Shown: positions 35,818 to 45,419 of the stretch, in pieces
Position numbering within the stretch: position 1 is the first letter of the stretch
How the letters are laid out: every line of letters starts with the position of its first letter
Assembly (NCBI RefSeq): GCF_017640745.1
Contig: NZ_JAEPQA010000011.1
Location: 1 to 64,000 of the forward strand
DNA length: 64,000 nucleotides
Reading direction: 5' to 3'
Origin: Nisaea sp.
GTDB taxonomy: Bacteria; Pseudomonadota; Alphaproteobacteria; Thalassobaculales; Thalassobaculaceae
Notes under the pieces: model-generated
Told to the model about the DNA's origin: nothing
Seen by the model: only the letters and a program-made list of their open reading frames with translations
The model's database searches: none
Made by a program: the position numbers and the translations under genes

Positions 35818-36996
35818 ATGCGCAAGTTCGATTGCCTGATCGTCGGCGCCGGCGCTGCCGGCATGATGTGCGCTGCCGAGGCGGCCCGGCGCGGCCGCTC
35901 GGTGCTGCTCGTCGACCACGCGAAAGCGCCGGGCGAGAAAATCCGGATTTCCGGCGGCGGACGCTGCAACTTCACCAATCTGCGCACGGCGCCCGAGAAC
36001 TTTCTCTCCGCCAATCCCCGCTTCTGCATCTCGGCGCTCCGGCGCTACACACAGCGCGACTTCATCGCCCTCGTCGAGCGCCACGGCATCGCCTATCACG
36101 AAAAGACCCTGGGGCAGCTGTTCTGCGATGACAGCTCGAAACAGATCGTCGAGATGCTGACCACCGAACTGCGCCAGGCGGGCGCGCGGCTCGAGCTCTC
36201 GACGTCGGTTGCGAGCATCGCACGGTTCGGCAGCGGTTTTCGCGTCGAACTGTCCTCCGGGAGCGTCGAAGCGGCCTCGCTGGTGATCGCGACCGGCGGC
36301 AAGTCGATCCCGAAGATGGGCGCGACCGGCTTCGCATACGGCGTCGCGGAACAGTTCGGCATCAAGGTCGTGCCGCCGCGTCCCGGCCTCGTCCCCCTCA
36401 CCTTCGATCCGGACACGCTGGAGCGCCTGAAGGCGCTCTCCGGCATCTCCGTCGAGGCCGAGGTCGCCTGCGGCAAGACCCGCTTTGCAGAGGGCCTGCT
36501 CTTCACCCACCGCGGCCTCAGCGGTCCCTCGATCCTGCAGATCTCCTCCTACTGGCGCGAAGGCGATGAGATCAGGATCGATCTCGCCCCCGGCACCGAA
36601 GTTTCAGAGGCCCTGCTGAAGGCGAAATCGGACAGTCCGAAGCAGGCCGTGCAAACCGCCCTCGCCGGAACCCTCCCAAAACGCCTCGCTGCTGCGATCG
36701 CGGAGGAAGCCGGAACCCTCCGACCGCTCGGGGATACCGGCGACAAGGCGCTCAGGGCCCTCGGTGAACGGGTAAACCGCTGGCGCGTGAAACCGGCGGG
36801 ATCGGAGGGCTATCGGACCGCCGAAGTTACGCTCGGCGGCATCGATACCGCCGCGCTAGACCAGAAGAGCATGGAAGCGAAAGCCGTGCCCGGCCTCTAT
36901 TTCATCGGCGAGGCCGTCGACGTCACGGGCTGGCTCGGCGGCTACAATTTCCAGTGGGCCTGGTCCAGCGGCTGGAGCGCCGGGCAAGCCGTCTAG
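35818..36996 (+). CDS. NAD(P)/FAD-dependent oxidoreductase, HI0933/YhiN family
   Basis: This 392-residue flavoprotein has the FAD-binding GAGAAGMMCAAEAARRG motif at the N-terminus, the family motif EKIRISGGGRCNFTN, and the C-terminal FAD-contact region FIGEAVDVTGWLGGYNFQWAWSSGW. The biochemical role of the family is not settled. It converges on the MFS gene with its stop codon sharing the palindrome CTAG. Confidence 0.93.
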   Translation: MRKFDCLIVGAGAAGMMCAAEAARRGRSVLLVDHAKAPGEKIRISGGGRCNFTNLRTAPENFLSANPRFCISALRRYTQRDFIALVERHGIAYHEKTLGQLFCDDSSKQIVEMLTTELRQAGARLELSTSVASIARFGSGFRVELSSGSVEAASLVIATGGKSIPKMGATGFAYGVAEQFGIKVVPPRPGLVPLTFDPDTLERLKALSGISVEAEVACGKTRFAEGLLFTHRGLSGPSILQISSYWREGDEIRIDLAPGTEVSEALLKAKSDSPKQAVQTALAGTLPKRLAAAIAEEAGTLRPLGDTGDKALRALGERVNRWRVKPAGSEGYRTAEVTLGGIDTAALDQKSMEAKAVPGLYFIGEAVDVTGWLGGYNFQWAWSSGWSAGQAV

Positions 36997-38300
36997 GACG
37001 CCGCGGGAGCGGCCGCTCTGCGGATTCCGAAGAGGAGCCCGCTCAGCAGAAGCGCACAGATCCCCGTCAGCACCCAGAGACTGACCGTGAAGCCGCCGGT
37101 CATGTCGTGGATCACGCCGATCGCGACCGGACCGGAGACCCCTCCGATCTCCGCGGCGGAGAAGAACAGCCCACCTGCCGAGCCCGCGTTCTTGGAGCCG
37201 ACACCGCGCGCCTCGACGAGGAACAGCAGCGCGATGGTCATCATCGATCCGCGCGCGAGACCCTGGCAGACCAGTGCGACGAAGAGCCCCGGGCCCTCGC
37301 CGAGCTGCAGCAGAAGGGTGCAGGCGCCCGCCAGCACGAACAGGCCGCCGAGGATCGCGGCGCGGCGCTCCGGCGTCGCGAGACGCGGGATGGTCAGCGA
37401 GCCGAACACCCCGACCACCGTCGGCAAGGCCGCCCAGTAGCCGGCTTCAACGGCACTCATGCCGGTCGATTTCAGGATTTCCGGCAGCCAGTTGTTGGTG
37501 CCGTGGTTGAAGAAGAAGATGCCGACGCTCATCGCCAGAATGATCCGCACCACCGGGTTCGCCATCAGGTCCTTGAAGATCTCGACCTGGGAGCGTCGCG
37601 GCGCCGCCTTCTCCGCCGCCTCGCGGGCGCGGGCCTCGGCATGCTGTGCGATCAGCAGCCAGATCAGGCCGGAGGCAGCGGTGATCAGGGCGTAGTCCGT
37701 CACCACCATGCGCCAGTCGCCGTCGTGGAACGGCAGCACCATCGCGTTGGTCAGGCTGAGCGAGAGGATGCCGCCCATCGCCGGGCCGGTGATGTAGATC
37801 CCCATGGCGAAGCCGCGTTCCTTGCCCTCGAACCATTCGGCGATGATTTTCGGAGCGCCGATGGAGATCAGCGGCCCGCCGAACCCGAAGATCCCGACGG
37901 CGAGAAACAGCGTCAGGTGGTCGATCGCGACGGCGCGGGCGAGGCCGGAGGCCGCCATGATCACCGCCGCCAGCAACAGCGCCTTCCGCGCTCCGATCCG
38001 GTCGAGCAGGATTCCGCAGGGCACCGCCGCGCCGATATAGACGAAGGGCCAGGCGCCGAGCACTGTTCCCATCGCGCCGTGGCTGAGGCCGAGATCGCTT
38101 GTGATCGGCCCGACCATCGGGGCGAGCGCGCTGATCGTCAGGCCGAAGGCGAAATAGATCAGCCAGACACCGAACAGCATGGCCCAGCGGTAGGGATGCG
38201 GGGCCGGTACCGCCTCGGCGGAGGTATGGGGCTCTGACACGGGATCGGGCTCAAGCGGCTGTGACTGTGATCCCCCAAGAGTACGGCGCGCGTTCGACAC
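36993..38300 (-). CDS. MFS transporter
   Basis: This protein of about 435 residues is a twelve-helix major facilitator with a proline-rich cytoplasmic N-terminus of 38 residues. The loop between helices 2 and 3 (GAWPFVYIGAAVPCGILLDRIGARKALL) carries the MFS motif A pattern, and helix 4-5 follows (FGGPLISIGAPKIIAEWFEGKERGFAMG). It resembles oxalate/formate or cyanate-type carriers, but the substrate cannot be read. The GTG start at 38300 is the furthest; a GTG at 38240 would shorten the tail. Stops overlap the convergent flavoprotein gene by 4 bp. Confidence 0.88.
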   Translation of the reverse strand: MSNARRTLGGSQSQPLEPDPVSEPHTSAEAVPAPHPYRWAMLFGVWLIYFAFGLTISALAPMVGPITSDLGLSHGAMGTVLGAWPFVYIGAAVPCGILLDRIGARKALLLAAVIMAASGLARAVAIDHLTLFLAVGIFGFGGPLISIGAPKIIAEWFEGKERGFAMGIYITGPAMGGILSLSLTNAMVLPFHDGDWRMVVTDYALITAASGLIWLLIAQHAEARAREAAEKAAPRRSQVEIFKDLMANPVVRIILAMSVGIFFFNHGTNNWLPEILKSTGMSAVEAGYWAALPTVVGVFGSLTIPRLATPERRAAILGGLFVLAGACTLLLQLGEGPGLFVALVCQGLARGSMMTIALLFLVEARGVGSKNAGSAGGLFFSAAEIGGVSGPVAIGVIHDMTGGFTVSLWVLTGICALLLSGLLFGIRRAAAPAAS

Positions 38301-38321
38301 CGCACAAGTGCCGGAAAGGCT

Positions 38322-38639
38322 TCAGGTCCTGTCGAGAATCTTCTTCATTCCCTGCGCCGCGAGGCGGAGATTGCGGGCCATCTGCTCCATCTCCTTGCGC
38401 TGGCGGTAGGTCAGGTCGTCGAAGCGGAGCGCGAACTCGATGCCCTCGGCCCGGTCTTCTAGCCGCTTCAGGCGCACATCGTCCTGCACCACATCGCGCT
38501 TGCGCTTGGAACTCAGGACCGGCGTCTCGACCTTCCAGCGGCGGTAGTAGCGCTGTTTCTGGCTCTCCGAGAGGGTTTCGTAGAGAGCGGAGATGTCGTC
38601 GATCGAGAGCTGGTGACGGGTGATACGGCGGCGGCTCAT
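38322..38639 (-). CDS. Conserved hypothetical protein, 105 residues
   Basis: The protein is highly charged and predicted mainly helical, with a basic N-terminus (MSRRRITRHQLSIDDISALYE) and a C-terminal helix rich in Arg, Glu and Gln. It has no signal peptide or membrane segment. I do not recognise a named family. ATG at 38639 fits the start of regular composition; longer in-frame options upstream have the Arg/Ser bias of a shadow frame. It sits 21 bp from the MFS start and 88 bp after the amidase stop, so it may be cotranscribed with both. Confidence 0.7.
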   Translation of the reverse strand: MSRRRITRHQLSIDDISALYETLSESQKQRYYRRWKVETPVLSSKRKRDVVQDDVRLKRLEDRAEGIEFALRFDDLTYRQRKEMEQMARNLRLAAQGMKKILDRT

Positions 38640-38727
38640 GGGCGCAATTATGCTGCGGACATCGGCGCCCTCACAAGCGCCGATCCGCCCGTTGACGAAC
38701 TCGCGATCCCGCGTGAAGGGCGCCGCG

Positions 38728-40167
38728 TCAGCGGAGCCCCTTGCGGCGCCAGAGCTCGTGGATCTGGATCCCGTTCGCCCGCTCCAGCGCCTCGGCGGCA
38801 TCGAGGGCCAGATCCTCGCGGAAGCGGCGGGCGATGAGCTGCACCGAGAGCGGCAGCCCCTCATGATACCCTGCCGGCGCGATGGAGGCCGGCAGGCCGA
38901 GGAAGTTGATCATCCAGCTGTAGACCGAGGAGTCGAAGATATCGCGGGTGCCCGCGGAGCTGTCCGCATCCTCGTTCCAGGTAAAGCCCGGCCGCATCAT
39001 GAAGGGTGTCAGGACCAGCGGATATTCTTCCAGGAAGAGGTTCCAGGCCCGGAGATAGCGCGTGCGGCGGGACATCGCCTTGAGGAGACCGACGGCATCG
39101 GTCGGCGGATAGTTCTCGAAATAATAGCCGAAGACCTTCTGGATATCGGCGCTGCCGTATTTCTTGATCGCCTCGCCGAGGAAGATCTCGCAATCGGCAT
39201 AGAGCGCCGGCAGGGCCTCCGCCGCCGCCTCGCGGATCATCGGCGGCGCGGCTTCCTCGACCAGATACCCGGCCTTCTCCAGCTCCGCCGCGGCGGCTTC
39301 CAGCGCCGACACGATGGCCGGGTGAATGTTGTAGCCATTGGTCTCGCGGCAGAAGGCGACCTTGATCGGCTGGTCGACCGGCGGGCCGTCGAACGGAACC
39401 GGCACCTGCAGCGGATCCCGCGGATCCGGCTGCATCAGCACGCGGGTCGCGAGCCGGACGTCCCGCACCTCGCGGGCGATGATGCCCTGCACGGACATGA
39501 GCTGCGCCAGCAGCGAGCGCTCTTCCTTGCCCGAGGGATTGTAGGCCGGCACGCGGCCCTGGCCCGGCTTCACTGTCACGGCGCCGGTCTGATAGGCCGG
39601 AAAGCGGAGCGAGCCGCCGATATCGTTGCCGTGCGCGATCGGGCAGAAACCGGCCGCGACGGCTGCCGAGGCGCCGCCCGAGGAGCCGCCCGGCGAGTGG
39701 TTGTCGTCCCATGGATTGTAGGTCCGCCCGTGCAGCTCGTTCACGGTCGTGGCGCGGAAGGAGAATTCCGGCGTGTTGCTGCGGCCGACGATGATCGCGC
39801 CCGCCTTCTTCAGGTTGCTCACGACCGGCGCGTCGCCCGGCGCGATCATGTCCTTGAAGGCGGTGACGCCGTTGCTGTTCGCCGTGCCCTCCTGGTCGAC
39901 ATTGATCTTGATCGAAACCGGAACCCCGTGCAGCGGGCCGATCGGACCGTTCTTCCGAAGAATCTCGTCATAGGCGGCGGCCTGTTCCAGCGCCGCGTCC
40001 GTCTGGTCCACCACGATGGCGTTGATGTGGCCGTTCTCGGCCCGGATACGCTCGACGGTGGAGGCGACGGCATCGGCGGCGCTGACGCGGCGGTCACGGA
40101 TGGCGCCGGATAGCTCGACGGCGCTCCATTGCCAAAGCGGAGCGGTGGTGCGGTTTTCGCTGCTCAT
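38728..40167 (-). CDS. Amidase signature family protein
   Basis: This 479-residue amidase of the GatA/fatty-acid-amide-hydrolase type has the Ser-cisSer-Lys triad: the lysine in LHGVPVSIKINVDQEG and the serines in HSPGGSSGGASAAVAAGF, followed by GNDIGGSLRFPA. The substrate is not predictable. ATG at 40167 has GAGG upstream. It is the first gene of the amidase-hypothetical-MFS run, which suggests uptake and hydrolysis of an amide or related compound. Confidence 0.92.
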   Translation of the reverse strand: MSSENRTTAPLWQWSAVELSGAIRDRRVSAADAVASTVERIRAENGHINAIVVDQTDAALEQAAAYDEILRKNGPIGPLHGVPVSIKINVDQEGTANSNGVTAFKDMIAPGDAPVVSNLKKAGAIIVGRSNTPEFSFRATTVNELHGRTYNPWDDNHSPGGSSGGASAAVAAGFCPIAHGNDIGGSLRFPAYQTGAVTVKPGQGRVPAYNPSGKEERSLLAQLMSVQGIIAREVRDVRLATRVLMQPDPRDPLQVPVPFDGPPVDQPIKVAFCRETNGYNIHPAIVSALEAAAAELEKAGYLVEEAAPPMIREAAAEALPALYADCEIFLGEAIKKYGSADIQKVFGYYFENYPPTDAVGLLKAMSRRTRYLRAWNLFLEEYPLVLTPFMMRPGFTWNEDADSSAGTRDIFDSSVYSWMINFLGLPASIAPAGYHEGLPLSVQLIARRFREDLALDAAEALERANGIQIHELWRRKGLR

Positions 40168-40312
40168 TGCGGATCCTCAATCGGAAAGGCGGTCTCGGGA
40201 AGGAGGTTAATGATGTCTCCTCAAAGGCCGCTTGCCAAGGGGACTGGTGAACGGACCGGAACGCGGGCTATAGATGCCGCCCGACCAATCCACCCCGTTC
40301 CGGGAGCCCCCG

Positions 40313-41353
40313 ATGAAAGCCGTCCTCTACGAAGCCTTTTGCGAACCGCCGAAGCTGGTCACGGTTCCGGACCCGGTGCCGGAGCGCCACGGCGTCGTGC
40401 TCAAGGTCGAGGCGACCGGCGTCTGCCGCAGCGACTGGCACGGCTGGGTCGGTCATGACGGCGATATCGAACTGCCGCATGTGCCCGGGCACGAACTCGC
40501 GGGTATCGTCGCGGAAGTCGGCAAGGACGTCACCCGCTGGAAGGTCGGCGACCGGGTGACGGTACCCTTCGTCGGCGGCTGCGGCACCTGCCCCGAATGC
40601 CATGCCGGCCACCAGCAGGTCTGCGAGAACCAGTTCCAGCCCGGCTTCACCCATTGGGGCTCCTTCGCCGAACTGGTCTCGATCCACAAGGCGGACCTGA
40701 ACCTCGTCGCCCTGCCCGAGCAGGTCAGTTTCGCCACCGCCGCGAGCTTCGGCTGCCGCTTCGCCACATCCTTCCGCGCCGTGGTCGACCAGGGCAAGAC
40801 GTCCGCCGGCCAGTGGGTCGCCGTGCATGGCTGCGGCGGGGTCGGACTGTCCGCCATCATGATCGCGGAGGCGATCGGCGCGAACGTGGTCGCCATCGAC
40901 ATTTCCGACGAGAAGCTGGCGCTGGCGAAGAAGCTCGGCGCCGTGCACACGATCAATGCGGCGGCGGTCGCCGACGTGCCGGAAGCGGTCATCGAACTGA
41001 CCAGGGGCGGCGCGCATGTCTCGCTCGACGCGCTCGGCCATCCATCGACCTGCTTCAACTCGATCCGGAACCTGCGCAAGCGCGGCAAGCACATTCAGGT
41101 CGGCCTGATGCTGGCGGAACACGCAACGCCGGCCGTGCCGATGGCGAAGGTGATCGCGGACGAGCTGGAAATCCTCGGCAGCCATGGCATGCAGGCGCAC
41201 CGCTACGACGCGATGCTCGCCATGGTGCTCTCCGGCAAGCTCTCTCCGAATCTTCTGGTCGGCAAGGAGATCAGCCTCGAAGAGTCCATCGAGGCGCTGA
41301 TGCAAATGGACAGCTTCCAGGCGGTCGGCGCGACGGTCGTCACCCGGTTCTGA
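40313..41353 (+). CDS. Zinc-dependent alcohol dehydrogenase
   Basis: This 346-residue MDR-family enzyme has the catalytic-zinc ligand Cys in [11 protein letters not shown], the GHE motif in PGHELAGIV, and the structural-zinc loop with four cysteines ([17 protein letters not shown]). The NAD-binding motif [18 protein letters not shown] follows. It would oxidise an alcohol, substrate unknown. ATG at 40313 is preceded by GGGAG. An in-frame start at 40274 adds 13 unlikely residues. Confidence 0.93.
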   Translation: MKAVLYEAFCEPPKLVTVPDPVPERHGVVLKVEATGVCRSDWHGWVGHDGDIELPHVPGHELAGIVAEVGKDVTRWKVGDRVTVPFVGGCGTCPECHAGHQQVCENQFQPGFTHWGSFAELVSIHKADLNLVALPEQVSFATAASFGCRFATSFRAVVDQGKTSAGQWVAVHGCGGVGLSAIMIAEAIGANVVAIDISDEKLALAKKLGAVHTINAAAVADVPEAVIELTRGGAHVSLDALGHPSTCFNSIRNLRKRGKHIQVGLMLAEHATPAVPMAKVIADELEILGSHGMQAHRYDAMLAMVLSGKLSPNLLVGKEISLEESIEALMQMDSFQAVGATVVTRF

Positions 41354-41366
41354 GACCGGGTGAGGC

Positions 41367-42782
41367 CTAGTCGTCCTTCACGTAGGGATTCTTGCCGCCG
41401 CGCAGGTAAAAGCGGATCGGCACGGCCGAGAGCTTGAACATGTCGCGCAGCCCGTTCACCAGATAGCGGATATAGGCCTCCGGCAGTTCGGTCGGCTGGC
41501 TGACGAAGGCGGCGAAAGTCGGCGGACGGGTCTTGATCTGCGTCATGTAGCGCAGCTTGATCCGGCGGCCCTTGGCGAGCGGCGGCGGATGCATCTCCGT
41601 CATGTCCTGCAGCCAGCGGTTCAGGCGCGAGGTCGAGACCCGGCGGTTCCAGGTTTCGTAGGTCTCGACCACCGCCTTCAGCAGCTTGTCGAGATTGCGT
41701 CCGCGCTCCGCCGAGATGGTGATGTAGGGAATGCCCTTCACCTGAGGCAACGAGGTCTGCAGCCGGTCGCGCAGATGCCCGAGCGCCTTCTCCCTGTCCT
41801 CGACGATGTCCCACTTGTTGGCGGCGATGACGAGCGCGCGGCCCTCCTCGATCACCATGCGGGCGATCGTCAGATCCTGCTTCTCCAGCATCGTCGTCGC
41901 ATCCAGCATCAGCACCACGACATGGGCGAACTGGATGGCGCGTCTTGTGTCCTCACCGGAGAGATATTCAAGCCGCTGGGTGACCTTGGAACGGCGCCGC
42001 AGACCGGCGGTGTCGAACAGCTTGAAGGGCCGGCCTTCGAACTCCCAGTCGCTCTCGATCGCATCCCGGGTGATACCGGCCTCGGGACCGGTCAGCATCC
42101 GGTCCTCGCCGAGAAGGGCGTTCACGAAGGTGGATTTACCGACATTCGGACGGCCGACGATGGCGAGCCGGATCGTGTCCGGAGTCTTTGCGTCGATCCA
42201 GGTCTCCGCGCCGTCCGGCGACTCCTCGACAATGTCGTCCGGTTCCTCGGCGTCGGCGGCGAGCGCTTCGTAATCGTCATGCGCCTCTTCCGGCGCGAAG
42301 GCGTCGAGCGCGTCATAGAGCTCGCTCAGTCCTTCGCCATGCTCGGCCGAGAGCGGCACCGGATCGCCGAGACCGAGCCCGAAGGCTTCGTAGAGGCCCG
42401 GCGCGCCCGCCCTGCCCTCGCACTTGTTGGCGACGAGGATCACCTTGTCCTTCACGCGCCGCAGCCAGCGGGCGAAGTGATCGTCCAGCGGAGTCACGCC
42501 GGCGCGGGCATCGATCACGAAGAGCACCGCATCGGCCTCTGCGACGGCCGCCTCGGTCTGCAGACGCATCCGGCCTTCGAGGCTCTCGTTCTCGGCATCC
42601 TCGAGACCTGCGGTATCAAAGAGCCGGAAGGTCAGATCGCCGACCCGTCCCTCGCCCTCGCGGCGGTCGCGCGTGACCCCCGGCTGGTCGTCGACGATGG
42701 CAATCCGCTTGCCGACGAGTCGGTTGAACAGGGTCGATTTACCGACATTGGGCCGGCCGATGATGGCGACTGTAAAACTCAT
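41367..42782 (-). CDS. der: Ribosome biogenesis GTPase Der (EngA)
   Basis: This 471-residue protein has two tandem GTPase domains, each with G1 GRPNVGKST (residues 8-16 and about 209-217), followed by DTAG G3 and NKCE or NKWD G4 motifs, and a C-terminal KH-like domain. It acts in 50S assembly. An acidic inter-domain linker of about 40 residues lies between the GTPase domains. It follows bamB on the same strand, which is common in proteobacteria. Confidence 0.97.
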   Translation of the reverse strand: MSFTVAIIGRPNVGKSTLFNRLVGKRIAIVDDQPGVTRDRREGEGRVGDLTFRLFDTAGLEDAENESLEGRMRLQTEAAVAEADAVLFVIDARAGVTPLDDHFARWLRRVKDKVILVANKCEGRAGAPGLYEAFGLGLGDPVPLSAEHGEGLSELYDALDAFAPEEAHDDYEALAADAEEPDDIVEESPDGAETWIDAKTPDTIRLAIVGRPNVGKSTFVNALLGEDRMLTGPEAGITRDAIESDWEFEGRPFKLFDTAGLRRRSKVTQRLEYLSGEDTRRAIQFAHVVVLMLDATTMLEKQDLTIARMVIEEGRALVIAANKWDIVEDREKALGHLRDRLQTSLPQVKGIPYITISAERGRNLDKLLKAVVETYETWNRRVSTSRLNRWLQDMTEMHPPPLAKGRRIKLRYMTQIKTRPPTFAAFVSQPTELPEAYIRYLVNGLRDMFKLSAVPIRFYLRGGKNPYVKDD

Positions 42783-42862
42783 GGCTGTTCCGTAGTCCCG
42801 GCATGCCCTTCAGATCAAGCAGTCTTGCGGCATGGCCGCCATGCAGCAGTGCGGCCCGAGGA

Positions 42863-44206
42863 CTAGCGGAACGCCTCGAGATCGCCGTCGTCGGTCAGGA
42901 AATACACCGTTCCTCCCGCCACCACCGGCGGAATGAAGACTGCGGCCCCGACATCGATCTTGCCGAGAATCTTCCCGGTATAGGGCGAGATCGCGTAAAC
43001 CTCCCCGGTCGACGAGCCGACCAGCAGACGGTCGCTGACAAGCACCGGCCCGGAATAGGTGATCAGGCCTTCCTTGTCCTCGGGGTTCTCGAAAACCGGA
43101 AGCTGCTGGATCCAGTGGATCCGTCCCCGCGACTTGGTCAGGGCGAGCACTTCGCCGAGATTGGAGACAACAAAGACGTAGTCTCCGGCAACCCACGGCG
43201 TCTGGTCCCCGCCGACGCGGGCTTCCCAGACCCGGCGGCCGGAATTCAGGTCGGTCGCGATCAGCCGTCCCGACTGGCTGATGGCGATGACGAGATCGTC
43301 GTCGACCACCGGGTTGCCGCGAATGTCGGACAGCTTGGACACCGCATTGATGCCGCGTACCGAGCTCAGATTGTCGTTCCAGAGCAACCGGCCGTTCTCG
43401 ACCCGGAGCACGAACAACTCGCCCGAGGTATAGGGAACGATCGCGGAACCGCCGCTGACCGCAACGCTTGCGTTCCCGAGCAGAGCGGACTCCTCGGCGA
43501 TCCCGGTATGGGACCAGATCCGCGTGCCGTCGTTCAGATCGAGCGCGAACGCCTGATTTCCGAGAATGGTCACGAAGACCCGCCCGTCGGCAACGGTCGG
43601 CGCGCCCCTGGCCGGCCCCGGCAGCCGGCTGCGCCAGAGTTCCTCGCCGCTCTTCAGATCGAAGGCGATGACCTCGCTGTAGCCGGTTGCTGCAATGAGC
43701 TTGCCGCCGCCGGCCGCAAGCGCGCCCGGATAGATCGTCTCGTCCTCGTCGTCAGGCTGTGTATCCGCCGACCAGACGCGCTCGCCGTTGACGGTCTTGA
43801 GCGCGGAGACTTCGCCTTCGGCGTCCATCGCGTAGATCATGCCGTCCACGACGATCGGGCTCGAGATCAGCTGGGTATCGTCATCCGAACCGCTGCCGAT
43901 ATCCGTCGTCCAGACACGGCGCAGCACGTCGCCGGCGGCGAGATGATGCATCGCATGCACGGCGTTGCCGCCGGGCTGTGGCCAGTCGGCATTCTCCACC
44001 GGGCGCGGCAGGATGACCCTCTGCTCGGCGAGATTGGGGTCCGGCACGAGGCTCTTTTCCAGCGCCAGGATCGGCAGCCGCTCGCCCGGAAGCGGCGGTC
44101 CTTCCTTCTCCTCGCCGAAGAACAGTCCGTCGCTGCAGCCCTGGAGCACCAGGAATCCGGCGAGAAGCGCGAAATGCGGAAGCCGCCCCAAGTACCGACC
44201 GGTCAT
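42863..44206 (-). CDS. bamB: Outer membrane assembly lipoprotein BamB (PQQ-like beta-propeller)
   Basis: This 447-residue protein has a lipoprotein signal (lipobox LQGC at about residues 20-23 from the ATG at 44206) and WD/PQQ-like beta-propeller repeats ending in GDLEAFR. It is part of the BAM complex that inserts outer-membrane proteins. ATG at 44206 has GGGAG upstream and gives the lipobox; a longer frame exists to 44287 but lacks support. It lies between the YfgM-like gene and der. Confidence 0.95.
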   Translation of the reverse strand: MTGRYLGRLPHFALLAGFLVLQGCSDGLFFGEEKEGPPLPGERLPILALEKSLVPDPNLAEQRVILPRPVENADWPQPGGNAVHAMHHLAAGDVLRRVWTTDIGSGSDDDTQLISSPIVVDGMIYAMDAEGEVSALKTVNGERVWSADTQPDDEDETIYPGALAAGGGKLIAATGYSEVIAFDLKSGEELWRSRLPGPARGAPTVADGRVFVTILGNQAFALDLNDGTRIWSHTGIAEESALLGNASVAVSGGSAIVPYTSGELFVLRVENGRLLWNDNLSSVRGINAVSKLSDIRGNPVVDDDLVIAISQSGRLIATDLNSGRRVWEARVGGDQTPWVAGDYVFVVSNLGEVLALTKSRGRIHWIQQLPVFENPEDKEGLITYSGPVLVSDRLLVGSSTGEVYAISPYTGKILGKIDVGAAVFIPPVVAGGTVYFLTDDGDLEAFR

Positions 44207-44219
44207 AAAACGCTCCCGA

Positions 44220-44864
44220 TCACTCGCGGCCGATGGCGCTGAGCAGTTCGGTCGCCCGCGCCCGCAGCTGGCCAGGCGTCTCGGCATCCGCCGTCAGTTC
44301 CTCGAGGATTTCCCGCGCCTTCGCCTTGTCGCCGGCTTTCAGCGCGATCAGCGCCTCGGCTTCGCGGGCGAGCGGACGCCACGGCCCGGTCGTGTTCGCC
44401 AGCGCCGCGATCTCGCGGGAGAGCTCAGCTGGGTCGCCGCTGTCGATCCGGTGCGTCACCGAAAGCAGACGGGCGAGATCCCGGAACAGGGCCGGGGTGC
44501 CCTGATCACCCGCCAGCTTCTTGTAGGTGATGATTGCCGCTTCGAGGTCCCCGGCTTCCACGAGCGCCGCGGCCTGCCGGAGGGCGGCCAGCGCCGCATA
44601 TCCCTTGTTGCCGTCCTGGGCGAGCGCGCCGAAAGCTTCCGCCGCCCCAGCCGGGTCCTCCGCCAGGGCACTTGCGGCCGCTTCGTAACGGGCCGACTCG
44701 GCCGCTTTCTGCTTCGCGTCGTAGGACAGCCAGAAGCGGTAGCCTCCGACTCCGAGGACGATCAGAACGGCGAGCGCGATGACATAGGGTCCGTACCGCT
44801 TCCAAAGCTTTGCGGCCTTCTCCTGCTGGAGTTCCTCGTCGATCTCGCGAAAAATATCTGCCAC
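44220..44864 (-). CDS. YfgM-like tetratricopeptide membrane protein
   Basis: This protein of about 214 residues has one N-terminal helix (YGPYVIALAVLIVLGVGGY) followed by a periplasmic TPR-like region rich in Ala, Leu and Glu. YfgM-type proteins work with the SecYEG/BAM pathway in the periplasm. GTG at 44864 is chosen because GGAG lies 6 nt upstream; a frame open to 44918 is unsupported. The bamB start is 13 bp after its stop, matching the conserved yfgM-bamB-der order. Confidence 0.9.
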   Translation of the reverse strand: MADIFREIDEELQQEKAAKLWKRYGPYVIALAVLIVLGVGGYRFWLSYDAKQKAAESARYEAAASALAEDPAGAAEAFGALAQDGNKGYAALAALRQAAALVEAGDLEAAIITYKKLAGDQGTPALFRDLARLLSVTHRIDSGDPAELSREIAALANTTGPWRPLAREAEALIALKAGDKAKAREILEELTADAETPGQLRARATELLSAIGRE

Positions 44865-44962
44865 GCCTGTCTCCGTTGCGAAGCGCCGGCCCGGCAGTCC
44901 GGTCCGGCCACGTTTCACCCGCTTCAGCGGAAGAGCGCAACCTACATGGCGCGCCCCCCGAA

Positions 44963-44996
44963 ATCAAACCGCTCTCGCAGCCCCGGTCGGTTTGAT
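44963..44996. repeat. 9-bp inverted repeat in the divergent gap before the DUF2794 gene
   Basis: ATCAAACCG (44963-44971) and CGGTTTGAT (44988-44996) are exact reverse complements, 16 bp apart. They lie in the 212-bp region between the divergent YfgM-like and DUF2794 genes. An operator is possible, but I see nothing that identifies a regulator. Confidence 0.4.
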
Positions 44997-45076
44997 GAAC
45001 GCGGACTTTACGCCGGTGGTTTTTTCGGGAAAACTGCATCTCATGAACTGGCAAGATTTCCGTAGGTGAGCGGCCC

Positions 45077-45415
45077 ATGGCGGACCTGATTCGGCTCAAG
45101 AAAAGCCGGTCGCCGCAGCGCGGTCTCTTCTTCACGAAAAAGGAACTCGGCCAGCTCCTTTCCCTTTATTCCAGCCGGGTCATATCGGGCGAGTGGCGCG
45201 ACTATGCGATCGACCATACCGAGGACGGTGTCGCCTTCTCGATCTTCCGGCACAGCCACGAGCTGCCGCTCTTCTCCGTCTCCAAGAAACAGCGCAAGGG
45301 GCAGCGCCAGCCGACCTTCGAGCTGACCTCCGGATACAAAAAGCTCGCTTCCTCCGCCTCCCTGGTCGACGTTATCTCCCGTTTCGAAAAACTCCCCCGC
45401 CTCGTTACCGGCTAG
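45077..45415 (+). CDS. DUF2794 domain-containing protein
   Basis: This 112-residue protein matches the DUF2794 family of alphaproteobacteria: a basic N-terminus, then LYSSRVISGEWRDYAIDH and AFSIFRHSHELPLFSVSKK. Its function is unknown. It has no membrane segment. The CoA-transferase gene starts 4 bp after its stop, so the two are probably cotranscribed. Confidence 0.88.
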   Translation: MADLIRLKKSRSPQRGLFFTKKELGQLLSLYSSRVISGEWRDYAIDHTEDGVAFSIFRHSHELPLFSVSKKQRKGQRQPTFELTSGYKKLASSASLVDVISRFEKLPRLVTG

Positions 45416-45419
45416 AACC

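Noticed and set aside
34327-36510. 727-codon minus-strand frame opposite the MscS and flavoprotein genes
   Set aside because: It spans two well-supported genes on the other strand, has an Asp/Arg/Gly-rich composition and no recognisable domain.
36993-36996. Shared CTAG of the two convergent stop codons
   Set aside because: A four-base palindrome at converging stops is expected from TAG/CTA overlap and has no clear meaning.
36954-38237. 427-codon plus-strand frame opposite the MFS gene
   Set aside because: Antisense shadow with charged low-complexity product; the MFS protein has full helices and motifs.
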